NCBI GenBank assembly: GCA_963576735.1 | Contig: OY755186.1 | Location: forward strand, 11,457,970-11,521,969 | Length of the DNA: 64,000 bases | Direction of reading: 5' to 3' | Source of the DNA: Bedellia somnulentella | Lineage: Eukaryota; Arthropoda; Insecta; Lepidoptera; Bedelliidae | Part shown: one piece after another, positions 35,599-53,984 of the stretch | Numbering within the stretch: position 1 is the first letter of the stretch | Layout: each line of letters opens with the position of its first letter | Notes under the pieces: generated by a model | The model's input: the letters and a program-made list of their open reading frames with translations, nothing else | The model's database searches: none | What the model was told of the DNA's origin: nothing | Position numbers and translations under genes: made by a program

Positions 35599-37329
35599 TT
35601 AATTACTTCGATCATTCGAAGCAATGTGGAGGCCATTTGGGGCGACACCGATGCGGCAGGGACGGAGGGTGCTGGGCCTGTTGGTCCAACGTCCGTCCCT
35701 GATGGAGCAGGGGCTGCCACCTTGGCCGTCGCAACCGCTTCTGGCTGCTGTGCCGTCGGGTGGGGTTGGTGGAGCCGTAGGGGCGGCGGGCCCCTTACGG
35801 TTCCGCCTTCTGCGCCTCGCGGGGGGTTTATTTCGGGCTGAGGGCCCGTTAGCCTCCGCCATCAGTCCCGAGGCGCCCGCGACTACAGGCACCTCATTCC
35901 TGGCTGGGGGAGGGGGGTTGGGGACCACCGGACGAGGGACGGGAATTTTTTCCCGTCCTTCGGGCTTCCCTTTCGGTCGCGAAGGCGGGACGGGCGGGGC
36001 GGTTTTAATGCCCGCCCTTCTCACCTCGCGGACGAAGGCCCTACAGCGGCGATCGTTCGCCGTATGGCCCTCGCCGCAGTTAGCGCAGGAGGGGGCGTCC
36101 TCCTTGGGGCGCGGACAGTCACCGGCAGGGTGACCAAGCCCGCACCTCACGCACTTGATGGGCCTGTGGCAGTTTATAGAGGAGTGTCCGAAGGCCTGGC
36201 AGCGATGACACTGCGCAGGCCCCCCGCGACTCCTCCAGGCCTCCACAACTACGCCCGGCATGCACAGGAGCTCCTTGATAGCATAAAGCTCCCTCTGCCT
36301 GTCCGGGAGGATTCGGCCCTCCAGCTGCGCGAAGAAAAGGCAGCCGGGGCGGTCCCTACGGGGGGGAATAGGGCGCACAAGCGCCGTCGGAAATCCGATC
36401 TCCGACAGCGCTTGGGCGATCGCCTCGGGGGGTGTGTCCCGAGGGAGCCCGCGAATTCCCACCTTGTGGGGGCGGTCCTCGACGAGGGAGTAACAGTACC
36501 ATGAAATGGCACTGTTCGCCTTCGCGGCCTCGTCGAGGTACCGCACGATCTCGCGGTACTCCTCCGGGGACCGGGGAGTGAAGCGCACCCCCTTTCCGAA
36601 GGGGCGCGCATTGGGCGCGTGACCGAGCCTGGTCCTCAAAGCCGCGAAATGTCGCGTCCACTCGGGGAGGCAGTCCACCACGATTGGTGGAGTTGCCTTA
36701 CCCCGAGTGGGTTCCGCGGGCCCTGCGCGGGGGGCGGTGGGTCGCGGCGACAACCCACTTTTGGCGGCGGTCGCGGTTGGCGAGACAACTCGTCTGGCGG
36801 CCTCCGCGAACGAGGCAGTCGTCGTGCGGGTCTGGTTCCGCATCCCCGAAGCCGTAGCCACCGACGGGAGCGATAGGCGCCGGGGGGAAGGGACGGGGGC
36901 CTGGGAGGGAGAGGGGGAGTCAGAGCTCGAGCGGGAGCCCGAGCTCATGAACCCGACCGACATCGGCGATGACGGCGGGTCCTTTTGAGGGGAGGCCGAG
37001 GCCGGTCGCTTACCCCCCTGGAGGGGTAAGGGAGAGGGAAGAGGAGGAAAGGGATCTAGAGGTTGATGCTGAGGTGCGGCCACCGGCGAAGCTGGTGGTT
37101 CTGCGAAGGACTTCGAAATGTTAGCCGTCTTCGGGCGCGGCCACACAGGCGGGCCCTCGCCCTCGCTAACGAAACTGACAGGGGACGAGTGCCCCGTTGA
37201 CGGTTCAGCAGACGGTGGCCCTGCCACCAGCCTCTTCTCCTTAGTATAGGGGTCGGTAAATACGGAGATTTTCATTGGCTTGACCCTGGGCTTCGCCTTC
37301 ATTGCTTTGCGCGACGTCGGAGGGGCCAT
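35599..37329 (-). CDS. Jockey ORF1, gag-like RNA-binding protein with three CCHC knuckles
   Basis: About 576 aa from the ATG at 37327-37329; the frame is open further upstream but begins there with GTG, so this is the first Met. The N-terminal 220 residues are rich in P, S and A. A Pre-C2HC-like domain follows (KVGIRGLPRDTPPEAIAQAL, then a GCLFFAQLEG strand), then three zinc knuckles starting CHRCQAFGH, CVRCGLGH and CANCGEGH, as in Jockey ORF1 proteins. The C-terminal 150 residues are basic and proline-rich. No stops or shifts seen. Expected role: binding element RNA in the retrotransposition particle. Confidence 0.88.
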   Translation of the reverse strand: MAPPTSRKAMKAKPRVKPMKISVFTDPYTKEKRLVAGPPSAEPSTGHSSPVSFVSEGEGPPVWPRPKTANISKSFAEPPASPVAAPQHQPLDPFPPLPSPLPLQGGKRPASASPQKDPPSSPMSVGFMSSGSRSSSDSPSPSQAPVPSPRRLSLPSVATASGMRNQTRTTTASFAEAARRVVSPTATAAKSGLSPRPTAPRAGPAEPTRGKATPPIVVDCLPEWTRHFAALRTRLGHAPNARPFGKGVRFTPRSPEEYREIVRYLDEAAKANSAISWYCYSLVEDRPHKVGIRGLPRDTPPEAIAQALSEIGFPTALVRPIPPRRDRPGCLFFAQLEGRILPDRQRELYAIKELLCMPGVVVEAWRSRGGPAQCHRCQAFGHSSINCHRPIKCVRCGLGHPAGDCPRPKEDAPSCANCGEGHTANDRRCRAFVREVRRAGIKTAPPVPPSRPKGKPEGREKIPVPRPVVPNPPPPARNEVPVVAGASGLMAEANGPSARNKPPARRRRRNRKGPAAPTAPPTPPDGTAARSGCDGQGGSPCSIRDGRWTNRPSTLRPCRIGVAPNGLHIASNDRSN

Positions 37330-37788
37330 CTCTCGAGATATGGGCAAGCGAAGATTCGCTGCCCACACCTTCCGCGAAACGACCGCGCGCGCGCGTGATA
37401 AGGATGATACGACGACGCCTTTATCCGATAAGCGCGGAATGCGCGTGACTCACCGCGACGAGTTGAGTCGACGCGGCGAGCGGCGCGCCTGCGGGGCGCG
37501 GGGGACGCGGGAGCGCGTGATGCGCACGCGGGCGCGGTAAATACGAGCACTGCAGTCCAATCTTCGGAAGGTCCTCCTCTTCTTACCCTTGCCTTTTAGT
37601 CAGCTAAAGAGGCCAGCCAGTTGTGGATTGCTGAACGCATTACTTGACTGCCCCAAGCTAACACCACTTCACTGACTCCTTGAATCCTTTCACTGTCTTG
37701 CACGACAAACTCGTAGAGGAACGGGCTTTTATTTTAAACCGAAAATACACACTTCATTTGCACGCAATTATTATTACTCAAACTTAAT

Positions 37789-38036
37789 TGTTCACGCACT
37801 AATTGTTAATCCCTAAAGGGGTGGGCAGAGTCACCAATACGTCTGAATATCACGTGACATTGTCAACTGGTGTTCGGATTACCCACGTTTTGCTTGGACA
37901 GTTTACTCACGTGATAGGGGGCAGGCCATTTAGATCAAATACACAGTCACGTGTCTAAGTACAACTGAGCCGGGTAGCTGGTACCCGGGATTGGAACCTT
38001 CTGGAACTGAAAATTCCCACTGTGTTATCTCAGCTG
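37789..38036 (-). repeat. SINE1, diverged, adjoining the Jockey 5' side
   Basis: TTGTTCACGCACTAATTGTT, CCCTAAAGGGGTGGGCAGAG, then the body to GTACCCGGGATTGGAACC. The tRNA-like head is partly decayed. Confidence 0.75.
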
Positions 38037-38102
38037 CTAATTAATAATAATAAAATAATTAAATTTTTTAATGGCTGTCTTACTCTAACCATAGAAATAT
38101 AC

Positions 38103-38173
38103 TGAGGGAAACCCCGACGCCTATCCCGCGCGTGCCGAGCCTGGTGTTTTGTGCCGCGTGGATGATCCTCTGA
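38103..38173 (+). repeat. 3'-end fragment of the Jockey family, opposite orientation
   Basis: About 70 bp identical, or nearly so, to the reverse complement of 32538-32608 (GACGCCTATCCCGCGCGTGC and GTGCCGCGTGGATGATCCTC). The match stops at CCTCTGA, which may mark the true 3' end of the family. Confidence 0.8.
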
Positions 38174-38176
38174 AAG

Positions 38177-38231
38177 ATACTAGCTGTAACATACATACTC
38201 ACGGTATATGTATGTATATTACAGCTAGTAT
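38177..38231. repeat. 22-bp-arm hairpin
   Basis: Arms 38177-38198 and 38210-38231 are inverted with one mismatch (ATACTAGCTGTAACATACAT against its complement). It joins the Jockey fragment to a SINE2 and contains an ATACATACTCACGG SINE2-type end, so it probably arose from an inverted local duplication. Confidence 0.7.
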
Positions 38232-38257
38232 ATGCTATAGCTGCTGTGCTAGTATAT

Positions 38258-38478
38258 ATCCTAAACAGGGGTAGCCAGAGCTTAAGAATTTGAAAATTTC
38301 TCAGTCACTATTTTCAGTTGAGTGGGGAAAAGATTTTTAAATATGGGTTTTTGGTGATGGGTCTCCACATCGCCCAGCAATGTAAGTCAGCTATTAAGCC
38401 CGAATACCTCAAGTTGTCTTTTATGAACACTTATGAGAAGAAATGGGGTAGTCTCATTCTAAGCCGAACTACACAGCT
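38258..38478 (-). repeat. SINE2 copy
   Basis: CCTAAACAGGGGTAGCCAGA to TCTAAGCCGAACTACACAGC; the tail is replaced by the hairpin. Confidence 0.75.
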
Positions 38479-38767
38479 ACTACTCTAGTACTAGCTCTAA
38501 CTCTAAAATAATACCTGTGATGCATTTGTGTCCACTTCTTTCGCAGCTGCAAATGTATCTGCCAGTGTGATGGCTGTCTGAAATTCTCCAAGAGCCGGGG
38601 CTAGCTCGAATCGATGCTTCTGTTTAGTCCACACACCTAAGGCTTAATGCCCTGGAATAATGTGTAACGAAATAGAATGGGCTAACCCTTATGCTTGCTT
38701 GTTGATAGATTTGAAATTTTGTAGATTCCATTTCTAATTAATGTTTGTAGCTATCAACAATTTGAAA

Positions 38768-39048
38768 CATATACTTACATATACTCACGGCCATAAATCC
38801 CAAAAACGGGTAGCCAGAGCATCAGAGGTAAAACCTCCTCAGCCACATTTGGAAGTTGATAGGTGACAATATGGTAGAAACAAAGTATCGTTGGTGATGG
38901 GAAAACCACTTTGAAAAGCCCCATACCCTTAGTCGCCTCTTACGACACCCGTTTGCATAGGGTAGAAACTATACGACATTACTAACAACGATACTATATT
39001 ACGACATACGTGGGTAGAAAGGGGTAGTGACATTCTAAGCCAGTTCTA
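38768..39048 (-). repeat. SINE2 copy, subfamily B, with small internal duplication
   Basis: ATATACTCACGGCCATAAAT to GTAGTGACATTCTAAGCCAG. A ~60-bp stretch containing ACGACA-CG and GGTAGAAA is duplicated near 38940-39020. Confidence 0.78.
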
Positions 39049-39524
39049 AACGGTATTTCAGGTGTTTATTGATACGTAACCATATGTTTTTGAAATAAGA
39101 AATATCTTTCTCTTTTATTTTCACTGATAACAAAGACAGTTTGCTTATACTAAAATGTGGGCGGCATTTCAAAGAGATAGTTCAAAGAAAGCCGCGGTCG
39201 GTTTATGATAATGACTTAAAACCGATAGTCGAGATTCAGGTAAAGTTCTTGTGTTTGTTTTATCTTTGTGGTAAAATTTTGGTGGGTTTAGAAACTTTTA
39301 TTCTATTGCAAACCATGTGTGGGGTAAGTAAGGTAAAGTATTTTTCTTAGACTGTATTGTATTGGAGTTAAAAATACCACGCTTGGAATTTATGTATGAA
39401 AGTGTGAAGTGTGGAAGTGTCGGCTTTGAGCAGCACTACCCACTCAACAAACAAGTTTGAATATAAACAAAACAAGGCAACGAGATTAAAGCCTATCTAT
39501 ACTATATGTTACATGTTTTTAGTT

Positions 39525-39642
39525 TCATTCATTCATTCATTCATATTCATATACTTACGGCTATAAATCCCTTAACGGGGTAGCCAGAGCTTTGGAATGA
39601 GAAATTCCTCAGCCACTTTTAGAAGTTGATTGGGGAAAAAGT
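39525..39642 (-). repeat. SINE2, 5' truncated, after (ATTC)n
   Basis: Preceded by a (CATT)n run; ATACTTACGGCTATAAATCC, then GGGGTAGCCAGAGC and the GGGGAAAAAG block, where it stops. Confidence 0.75.
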
Positions 39643-40299
39643 TTAAGTGAAGTTTAGTTTCATTCATTCATTTTTTAGTTTCTTCTTTGATATTTCATAA
39701 TGTTTGACTGTATTTACCTAAACTAGAGGCTGAGCTTCATCTTTTGAGGATTACGAAAAATCGATTCTTCTGGATACCTACCCATATAGCTCTGGGCCCT
39801 GTGTCCACATAAGAAGGATATCGGTTTTATGAAAATTCACCATGACCATGACATTTCTAACTGAAATTATTCAAGATGGTATCCTCCATCAAAAGGAGTT
39901 TGTATAATTTGACTGATATTAAAATATATTAAAATATTTAATCACCTTGAAAAGCACTTCTCTATCTGTTACTAGGGCTGCCGTACATGGCAAGGGATCT
40001 GGTACAATTAATATGATTGGTTATCTGAGCAATATGATTGAATGTCCATCACTACAATATCTTATTCATATTTTTATTCTCTGCTACCTTTCAGAAGTGG
40101 CTACGGAATTGAACTCATGGCTACTATTTATGAGATATTAGCCTTGAGTAAAGGAAGACAACCGAAAAACAGAAAAGTTGTTTCTAGAATCGCTTGACAG
40201 GAGCATTTGTTTACTTCTGACTTAGTTATAGATCCAACATCCTCAAATCATGTTATTGGGTACTCCTGAACACAAAAACAATAAACCGGTCACGAAATT

Positions 40300-40332
40300 T
40301 CTAGATCTTCTCAAGATCTTAGAAGATCTAGA
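40300..40332. repeat. 12-bp inverted repeat, 9-nt centre
   Basis: TCTAGATCTTCT and its complement AGAAGATCTAGA around CAAGATCTT. No function inferred; it lies just before the SINE1 fragment. Confidence 0.6.
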
Positions 40333-40375
40333 TATTAATGTCAAAATAGCATGGCCAGGCACACGTTTTTCCACC

Positions 40376-40596
40376 ATTGATGTTAACGGTGAGGAAAAAC
40401 ATCGTGAGTAAACCCATATGACTAAGTTGTACTTTGATATGTGACAGTGTATTCGTACAAAACGGCGATAGGGCACACTGTCCAAGAAAAATGGGTACTT
40501 TGAAAACCAAGTCACAATTTCACGTGATGTTCAGAAGTATTGGTACATCTGCCAACCCCTTCGGGAGTATACGGCGTAAACGTTTGAGTTGAGTTG
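40376..40596 (+). repeat. SINE1, head missing
   Basis: Begins GATGTTAACGGTGAGGAAAA in the body and ends with ATCTGCCAACCCCTTCGGGA, then CGGCGTAAACGTTTGAG; clear terminal module. Confidence 0.8.
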
Positions 40597-40646
40597 AGTT
40601 GTTTTTGTATTTTTCGTAGATAGTAAACATGCAATAAATATACATA

Positions 40647-40897
40647 CATACATATACTCACGGCTATAAATCCCTAGATGGGGTAGCCAGAGCTAAGGAA
40701 TGAGAAATTCCTCAGGCACCTTTGGAAAGTTGAGTGGGGAAAAGATGGTAATAAAGGTTGTTGGTGATGGGTCTCCAACCGCATCGCCCAATAATCCCTT
40801 TAAAGCCCCAATACCGTTAGTCGCCTCTTACGTACACCCACCGGAAGAAATGGGGTAGTGCTATTCTAAGCCGACACTACACAGCTAATACATATAA
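40647..40897 (-). repeat. SINE2, full length, with 16-bp target duplication
   Basis: Flanked by identical GCAATAAATATACATA at 40631-40646 and 40898-40913. The right duplication runs directly into the TATACTCACGCC end of a LINE3 fragment, so this SINE2 landed at the tail of a LINE3 copy. Confidence 0.85.
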
Positions 40898-40913
40898 GCA
40901 ATAAATATACATA

Positions 40914-41040
40914 TACTCACGCCATTAGTTCCAATTGAGATAGGCACAGACTATTGATAACCAGTTTGTACGATTCAGACCAATCTTTCAAGCTCGGTTT
41001 ACATTTATGAATATTTTCAGACATGCTCTTTCATTCAAAT
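40914..41040 (-). repeat. LINE3 3'-end fragment
   Basis: TACTCACGCCATTAGTTCC, GAGATAGGCACAGACTATTG and TACGATTCAGACCAATCTTT correspond to the coding end of the family, diverged. Confidence 0.7.
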
Positions 41041-41123
41041 ACTAACGCTATCGTAGTTATCAGTTGCAAAAAAGTGGTAGTTAAACAAAGGGGAATTTTC
41101 GTGATAACTTCATTTAAAATATA

Positions 41124-41369
41124 CATACATACATATACTCTCGGGTATAAATCCCTATAAGGGGTAGCCCGAGCTAAGGAATTAGAAATTCCTCAGCCAC
41201 TTTTGGAAGTTGCATGGGGTAAATAAATAAAGGTTGTTGGTGATGGGTCTCCAACCGCATCGCCCAAAAATCCCTTAAAAGCCCCAATACCGTTAGTCGT
41301 CTCTTACGTACACCCACCGGAAGAAATGGAGTTGTGCTATTCTAAGCCGACACTACACAGCATTCATTA
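41124..41369 (-). repeat. SINE2, full length, with exact 11-bp target duplication
   Basis: ATTTAAAATAT at 41113-41123 and 41370-41380. Body from ATACTCTCGGGTATAAATCC to CCGACACTACACAGC. Confidence 0.87.
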
Positions 41370-41380
41370 ATTTAAAATAT

Positions 41381-42460
41381 GTTTCCTCAATATAGTATTC
41401 TCTCGCAATATAGTTCTCAAAATTAAATATTCAAATCAAATTTAAACTGCAATATCACAAAAATGCCGAATGTTTGTATAAAACTCGTAGTTTCAAGTAT
41501 CATACTTTTTACATGAAAGAAGAGTTTCGAAATAAAAATTATTTTAGCGAAAGAAGCAGTATTTAAAACTGAGTGATTATTTAATAAAATGAGACGTAGT
41601 TTTAAGCATCATATTTGTTTCATAATCCAAACTACGAAACTTTTCTCTTTACTACGATTCTTTCAACAGTTTAAAAGCGCGGGAAAATTTCACAAAGTTT
41701 TTGCCCCGCCTTAAGTTCCGCCCCATCATTGTATCTCGCTTGCACTGTATACTTCTTTCATTCACACATACAGTGGCTTACCGCTTGCCGCACGGTGACA
41801 AACTCGCTACCGAACTAAATATCCGACGCTATTCTTGGAAACTTTACTAACTTTTAGTTGGAAAGAATTTTTGCTCCTATTTTTTAAAAGGGGCACAAAA
41901 ACCAATACATATGAATTTAAATTTATACGTGATGAGGAGTTACTTGCAAATCGAAATAAAAATATAGGTATTTTTATAAATTGTTTTTTAATCATGAATG
42001 ACCTCCGTTTTGAGGTACGCTAATGTAGATACATTCAAGGAGAGCAAGACATACTTGCTGGTCAAATACTTGATAAAGATAGCTTTCGATATACTTTGAT
42101 TAACTTTAGAGATACCTATTCTGTAGCTCGAACTAATGTATTTATATGTTATCAATTTGTTATAGTGACAATTTTAAAATAAAAAATGAAAACATTTTTT
42201 ATATTGTTTAATTTAATTTCTGCTGTAAATATTTAATTAATTAGTCACGTTTAAGTTTAGTTTTATATTTTATTAACTGTTTAAAATAAAAAATAAAATA
42301 ACTTGCTCCAGTTAGATGCATTTGAAAACATTCATAAACAACTAAAATACTAATATGTGCAATGGGTTGTAAAGTACAACATTTTATTTTCATAAAGATG
42401 GCATGCCACGTCCGTCGAAACAAAATGCTATCCATAACAGTTCCGTTCCGCGACAGCAAC
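41381..42460. other. repeat-poor sequence upstream of runt
   Basis: AT-rich, no SINE, LINE or Helitron recognised. Start of a low-repeat zone that covers the gene; may hold cis-regulatory sequence, but no motif is claimed. Confidence 0.4.
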
Positions 42461-42464
42461 AAAC

Positions 42465-49409
<6,945 letters not shown>

Positions 49410-49865
49410 TTTCGTTTAATTAGTCTATAGAGTTTTAAGTTAAGTTCCTTTCATAAGGAACTGTTGAAATGTGATAAATCAATGAGCTTGTAAATAGTAG
49501 TTAATAGAGAGATAATTATAAAAATAGATACTTACCTATATTTAAAACGTCATTTTTCTAGTAGAAAATGTGTTCACACTTATTTTTTAGATAAAAAGTA
49601 TGATTTTCCAATAATTCACATAAGGATAACATGTAATAATTATTTTCAAAGATGCTTGCTTATCTCTTTGATAGATACCTATTGGTATTTGGTTTTATTT
49701 ATGTATATGCAGCATTTGAAATCGACTGATTAATTAATATAGTAAAATAGAAAAGTGTAAATGATGTAAAGAGAATATTTATTAAATGTCGTATAAATAT
49801 TTAATTAATAGATATAGTGTAAATAATATTAGTAGAAACACCAAATATTAAAGTTTAAAAATGTG
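49410..49865 (+). other. runt 3'UTR (probable)
   Basis: AT-rich sequence after the stop. No AATAAA seen; the variant ATTAAA at 49847-49852 is a candidate poly(A) signal. Confidence 0.45.
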
Positions 49866-50097
49866 TCCCAAAATTGTATTGAAGTTTTCTTTTAAATCCT
49901 ATAGTAACATTGTTTTAATCCTCTACGTAAGAGGTAATATCGACGTAATTTATTAATGAACATTACTATAGCTGTAGTGTCCAGCACAGCAGCTATAGCG
50001 GCTAGTAACGTGTTGCCTGCCAATTTAGGAACAACTTAAAGTATTTTGACAATATTTTCCTTGATTATTTCAGTAAAACTAGTAAAAGTAAAAAGAA

Positions 50098-50312
50098 ACT
50101 GCGTAGTGTCGGCATAGAATAACACCACCCCATTTCTGCCGGTGGGTGCACGTAAGAGGCGTCTAACGGTATTGGGGTAACCCATCACCAATACCCTTTA
50201 TTTTGCCATCTTTTCCCCACTCAACTTTCCAAAAGTGGCTAAGGATTTTTAGTTCCTTAGTTCTGGCTACCCCTTCTAGGGATTTATAGCCATGAGTATA
50301 TGTATGTATGTA
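50098..50312 (+). repeat. SINE2 copy, first one downstream of runt
   Basis: CTGCGTAGTGTCGGCATAGA to CCATGAGTATATGTATGTAT. Slightly shortened in the middle. Confidence 0.82.
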
Positions 50313-50317
50313 GTAAA

Positions 50318-50432
50318 GATATAAAAAGTAAAATATTGTTGGTATGCGTCCAGCCACATCACCTAACAGCAAATTAAGTAGCCACGTACCCTTAGTCGCC
50401 TCGTACGTTATCCGCGGGAAAAAGATAAACTA
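50318..50432 (-). repeat. SINE2 fragment, 5' half
   Basis: GCGTCCAGCCACATCACC, then CCCTTAGTCGCCTCGTACG and CCGCGGGAAAAAG; back to back with the + copy before it. Confidence 0.6.
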
Positions 50433-50544
50433 AACCAGGACTAAAGCGCTTTTGCATGCCCTGGTTATCCCATTAAGCTACTAAATTTGCCAACTTATAA
50501 CAGTTAATAACAATAGTAATTTCAATCAATTTGATGTATACAAA

Positions 50545-50742
50545 ATGGGGCGGTTGAACTTCAGAATTATTAATTCATCAGCAACTTTTGGAAATTAAGT
50601 GGGGAAAAGATTATAAAATAAAGCCTGTTGGCGATTGGCCTCTAGTCACGTACCCCAACGATCACTTAAAAAGCCCGGATTCCCTTAGTTGCTTGTTACA
50701 ACGCGATAAGAAATGACATCGTACCATTTTAAGCCTACCTAC
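50545..50742 (-). repeat. SINE2, old copy
   Basis: ATGGGGCGGTTGAACTTCAG, TTTGGAAATTAAGTGGGGAA and ATGACATCGTACCATTTTAA; tail gone. Confidence 0.6.
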
Positions 50743-51784
50743 CTTCATAACAATAGCCATTTTAAATTCTTAATCAAATAAAACGCAGGTACAGTGAGGT
50801 GAAAGTACACGTTTTACAGAACGCTATCAATTGTGTTTGCTTTCGCGGGCTGATTCAGTTAGCTGATTGCCGGCCCGCCCGCCCGGTGGTCAGACCTCTC
50901 CTCAAACAAACCTGATGAGTTGGTGACGCGTGCAGTCACCAAATCATTCGGATAAGCATGCCCTTATTTGATTTGTTGTTTAATCATATAAAAATTTTTA
51001 ACTATGACAGTATAAAAAATCAAGCATGTGCACTACAAACGAAAAATTTCAAATTCATCGCTCTCAGTTCTCAGTGTAACGTGTCCAGTATACTAAGAGT
51101 ACCAGCATTTCCTCCTAGGATATATTATATTGTCTTTAATTTACTGTATAATGGTTACAATTATTTGGGCGTGTAAAAATGTATACTTATTTAAATATCA
51201 TGATCGTGATTCATTTTAAATTTATAAATACGTACCGATTACTTAAAATATAGTTTTAACAATGGAAGTCAGATTCTTTGCTAAGATTAGAAGAATAATT
51301 ATATATGTATTTTATACCTTCCGTATTCCTAAAGTACTAAAGTAAGGCTAAAATTATTTCAGTTGGTTACTTTCATTTTGAATGTGCATAGATAATTACC
51401 CTCAGCCAGTTAAACTAGCTGAGGTGTACACGTTTTTCTACCACTATGAAAACTTAATTAGTCGTCACGTTTCATTATTCTTTTTTGTAAAAATGAAAAC
51501 TATAAAATAATAAAAACTATCTTATTACTTTGAATAAATAAATAGAAAGCATATTTAAGTCCAAAGCGAGTGAATTTTACCTTAACGCCAACGCTTTAAC
51601 GCTGGTAATTGGATTTCGATGGATTTTAAGAATTTCTCTTGTCGCTAAACAAATACGAGTAGGAGTAATTGGTTCCAGTACTATGTCTGTTGGGATATGT
51701 CTCTTTAGCTAAAAAATCCTAAATAGGTAGGATTTCTTAACAATACATCCGTACTTATATAGTCATAACAGTTAGAAAATTTCC

Positions 51785-51950
51785 AGCCGCTTCTGGAAAT
51801 AAAGGGTTCTTAAAATTTTAAAATAAGGGAGGTATTGACGATTGGGTTCCAGCCACATCGCTACTTAAAAAGCCCTAAACACCTAAGTAACCTCTTTGAA
51901 TACCTGCGAAAAGAGTGGGTTAGGTTTTTTTCAAGCCGACACGACCTAAT
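51785..51950 (-). repeat. SINE2, old copy
   Basis: GCCGCTTCTGGAAATAAAGG, GATTGGGTTCCAGCCACATC and TTTCAAGCCGACACGAC. Confidence 0.5.
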
Positions 51951-53454
51951 CCTATGTGTTTTTTATATTAAATAAATTGAGTTGACTCAGAACATAATTA
52001 TAATATTTAAAAAATATTGTAAAATAGCGAAAAATTTTAATAGGTTATTTTCATTTAATCACATCATTCAACGAGCACAAACACATCCCCTTTAGATAGC
52101 TACGTACCAGTAGGTAGTAGTAAAAGGTACCTACCCAAGTTACCTCATTCGATAATCGACACCCACAAAAATAGGTAATTACTATTCAAAATAAACACTA
52201 CACTGACAAAGAATACTCTGATATTGCTTTATAAAACATACATGAAAAGTGAAAGAAAAGAAAACTTGCAAAAATTGTATTTAACCGCATCACAACTGAG
52301 TTGATTGGCACCTTATTATTTAAAATCGCTTGAGAAATGTAAGTGCTACGGTGGAGGAGGATACCTAAATATAAATACATATAAAAATGCATAGATATGT
52401 ACATACATAGACTGCTAAAATCATTTATTTAAGAAAAGTAGTAAATAAATTTTTTTAAATATTTAATATCAGATTTTAAGGAAAATAGCATCACTAAAAT
52501 ATTTGAATTTTATCCCTTAATAAAAGCTGATGAAGCAGACTTTTTAAATGCATATTCATTAGGCTTGAAGTTGCCATAGCGCGCAACACGAAGTTTTATC
52601 ATATTAAAATCAGTGGCCGGAGTTGCCTTTCTAAATAACAATTTATTAACTAAATTATCACTCACTTTAAGTATGTTACTTAAAATTTAATCAGTAATTG
52701 TGAAAACCGCAGCTTAGTAATCACTAACAGACTTTCTTAATTTTACAAAGAGGTAAAGATAATGATAGATAATGTTTGATATGAATTTACCAATAGCATT
52801 ACTTTCAATCCAATGGATTTTTTAAAAATGTCTTGGCCACTTCTTTATACTTCGATATTACGAACACTTACAATTGCTATTTAAAAACCAATCATTAGTT
52901 TTAGAAATCTCTTAAATTGAAGGTACTTTAACACAACGAGACAAATAAAGCTTTTGACAAAATATTACACAACTTGGGTAATTTAATAACTTTTTTTAAG
53001 CCATATAGTAAGACATAAATAGAACACATTTATCCAGGTCCGGTAAACATAAAACCATAATCTGACTACGAATTTTTGTCAATCAAAATCCTTCATATAT
53101 TATTTTTCAAAACGTTTCAGGGCAAGAGCACTATAAAGACCGTTTCCAGGAAATTCAGAACAAAGGTTCAACTTCGATACATGCTTTTTTTAAATCACTC
53201 GGGCATTTCTGATTGCACAACCAGTTTCATTAATTTTTACCAAAAAGTATACCAAGTTTCAATTGTGGAACTGAGTTGTTTATAAATTTGTATTTGTGTT
53301 AATATTAAGCTTAACTTTAAAATATATCATTGGTAGATACACGACTTATTTTTATTTATTTCGTAAGGCTATCTAAGCGTACATCTTTATTGTAGATCAA
53401 TATTGTTCAAGAATCATCAGCATCAAATGATTTTTTGTGACTTCTTTCGCATAA
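51951..53454. other. intergenic, nothing recognised
   Basis: Very AT-rich; no gene, RNA or repeat I can support. Confidence 0.4.
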
Positions 53455-53585
53455 ACTCAAACCATATATCCCTGAAGGGTTGACAGAGGTACTACTATAT
53501 ATAGGCATTGTCACCTGGAATTAAATGCACCATCGGACGCTGTACTCTCGTGATAGGTGCTAGGCTTAGGAATTTTTCTACCACA
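53455..53585 (-). repeat. SINE1, diverged
   Basis: ATATATCCCTGAAGGGTTGA, CAGAGGTACTACTA and GTGATAGGTGCTAGGCTTAG; head missing. Confidence 0.5.
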
Positions 53586-53984
53586 GATCTTAAGCTGGTC
53601 CCCTGGCTTGCTGTAATCCAGAACACCTTTGGTTGGGCGCAAAACAAAATGAGCTATATCACTAACGCTGTAATACACGGTACTGTTTTCTGTACCAATT
53701 CATATTTTTATCTAAAACAACCATGTCAGGAATCATCCATTGCCGCGGGCTAAATCGCGACACCACATATCGATAAGACCGGCCCACCTGTTCATTGTGT
53801 CCCCGCGTCAGACCAGCGCTTGCGGCGACAGGCTCCGTGCAAATGGATTCTTTATTTCCTTTTAAAAAGTGTGTGAAAATCGGGTTATCTTTCATTGTTC
53901 TTGATGGAGATGTAGTATTATGATATTAAATCGTATTTAGTATTTTCTAAGATTTTCACGATTGCACATTATAATTGAAATAAG

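Larger units (their letters stand above)
32514..37620 (-). mobile_element. Jockey-type non-LTR retrotransposon, nearly complete
   Basis: Minus-strand element with ORF1 (Pre-C2HC region plus three CCHC knuckles) and ORF2 (endonuclease plus RT, no RNase H), the layout of the Jockey clade. GC-rich against AT-rich flanks. The 3'UTR is about 190 bp and ends near 32514-32540; a small second copy of its 3' end lies at 38103-38173. The 5' limit near 37.6 kb is estimated from the GC drop. ORF2 is frameshifted, so this copy is inactive as read. Confidence 0.88.
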
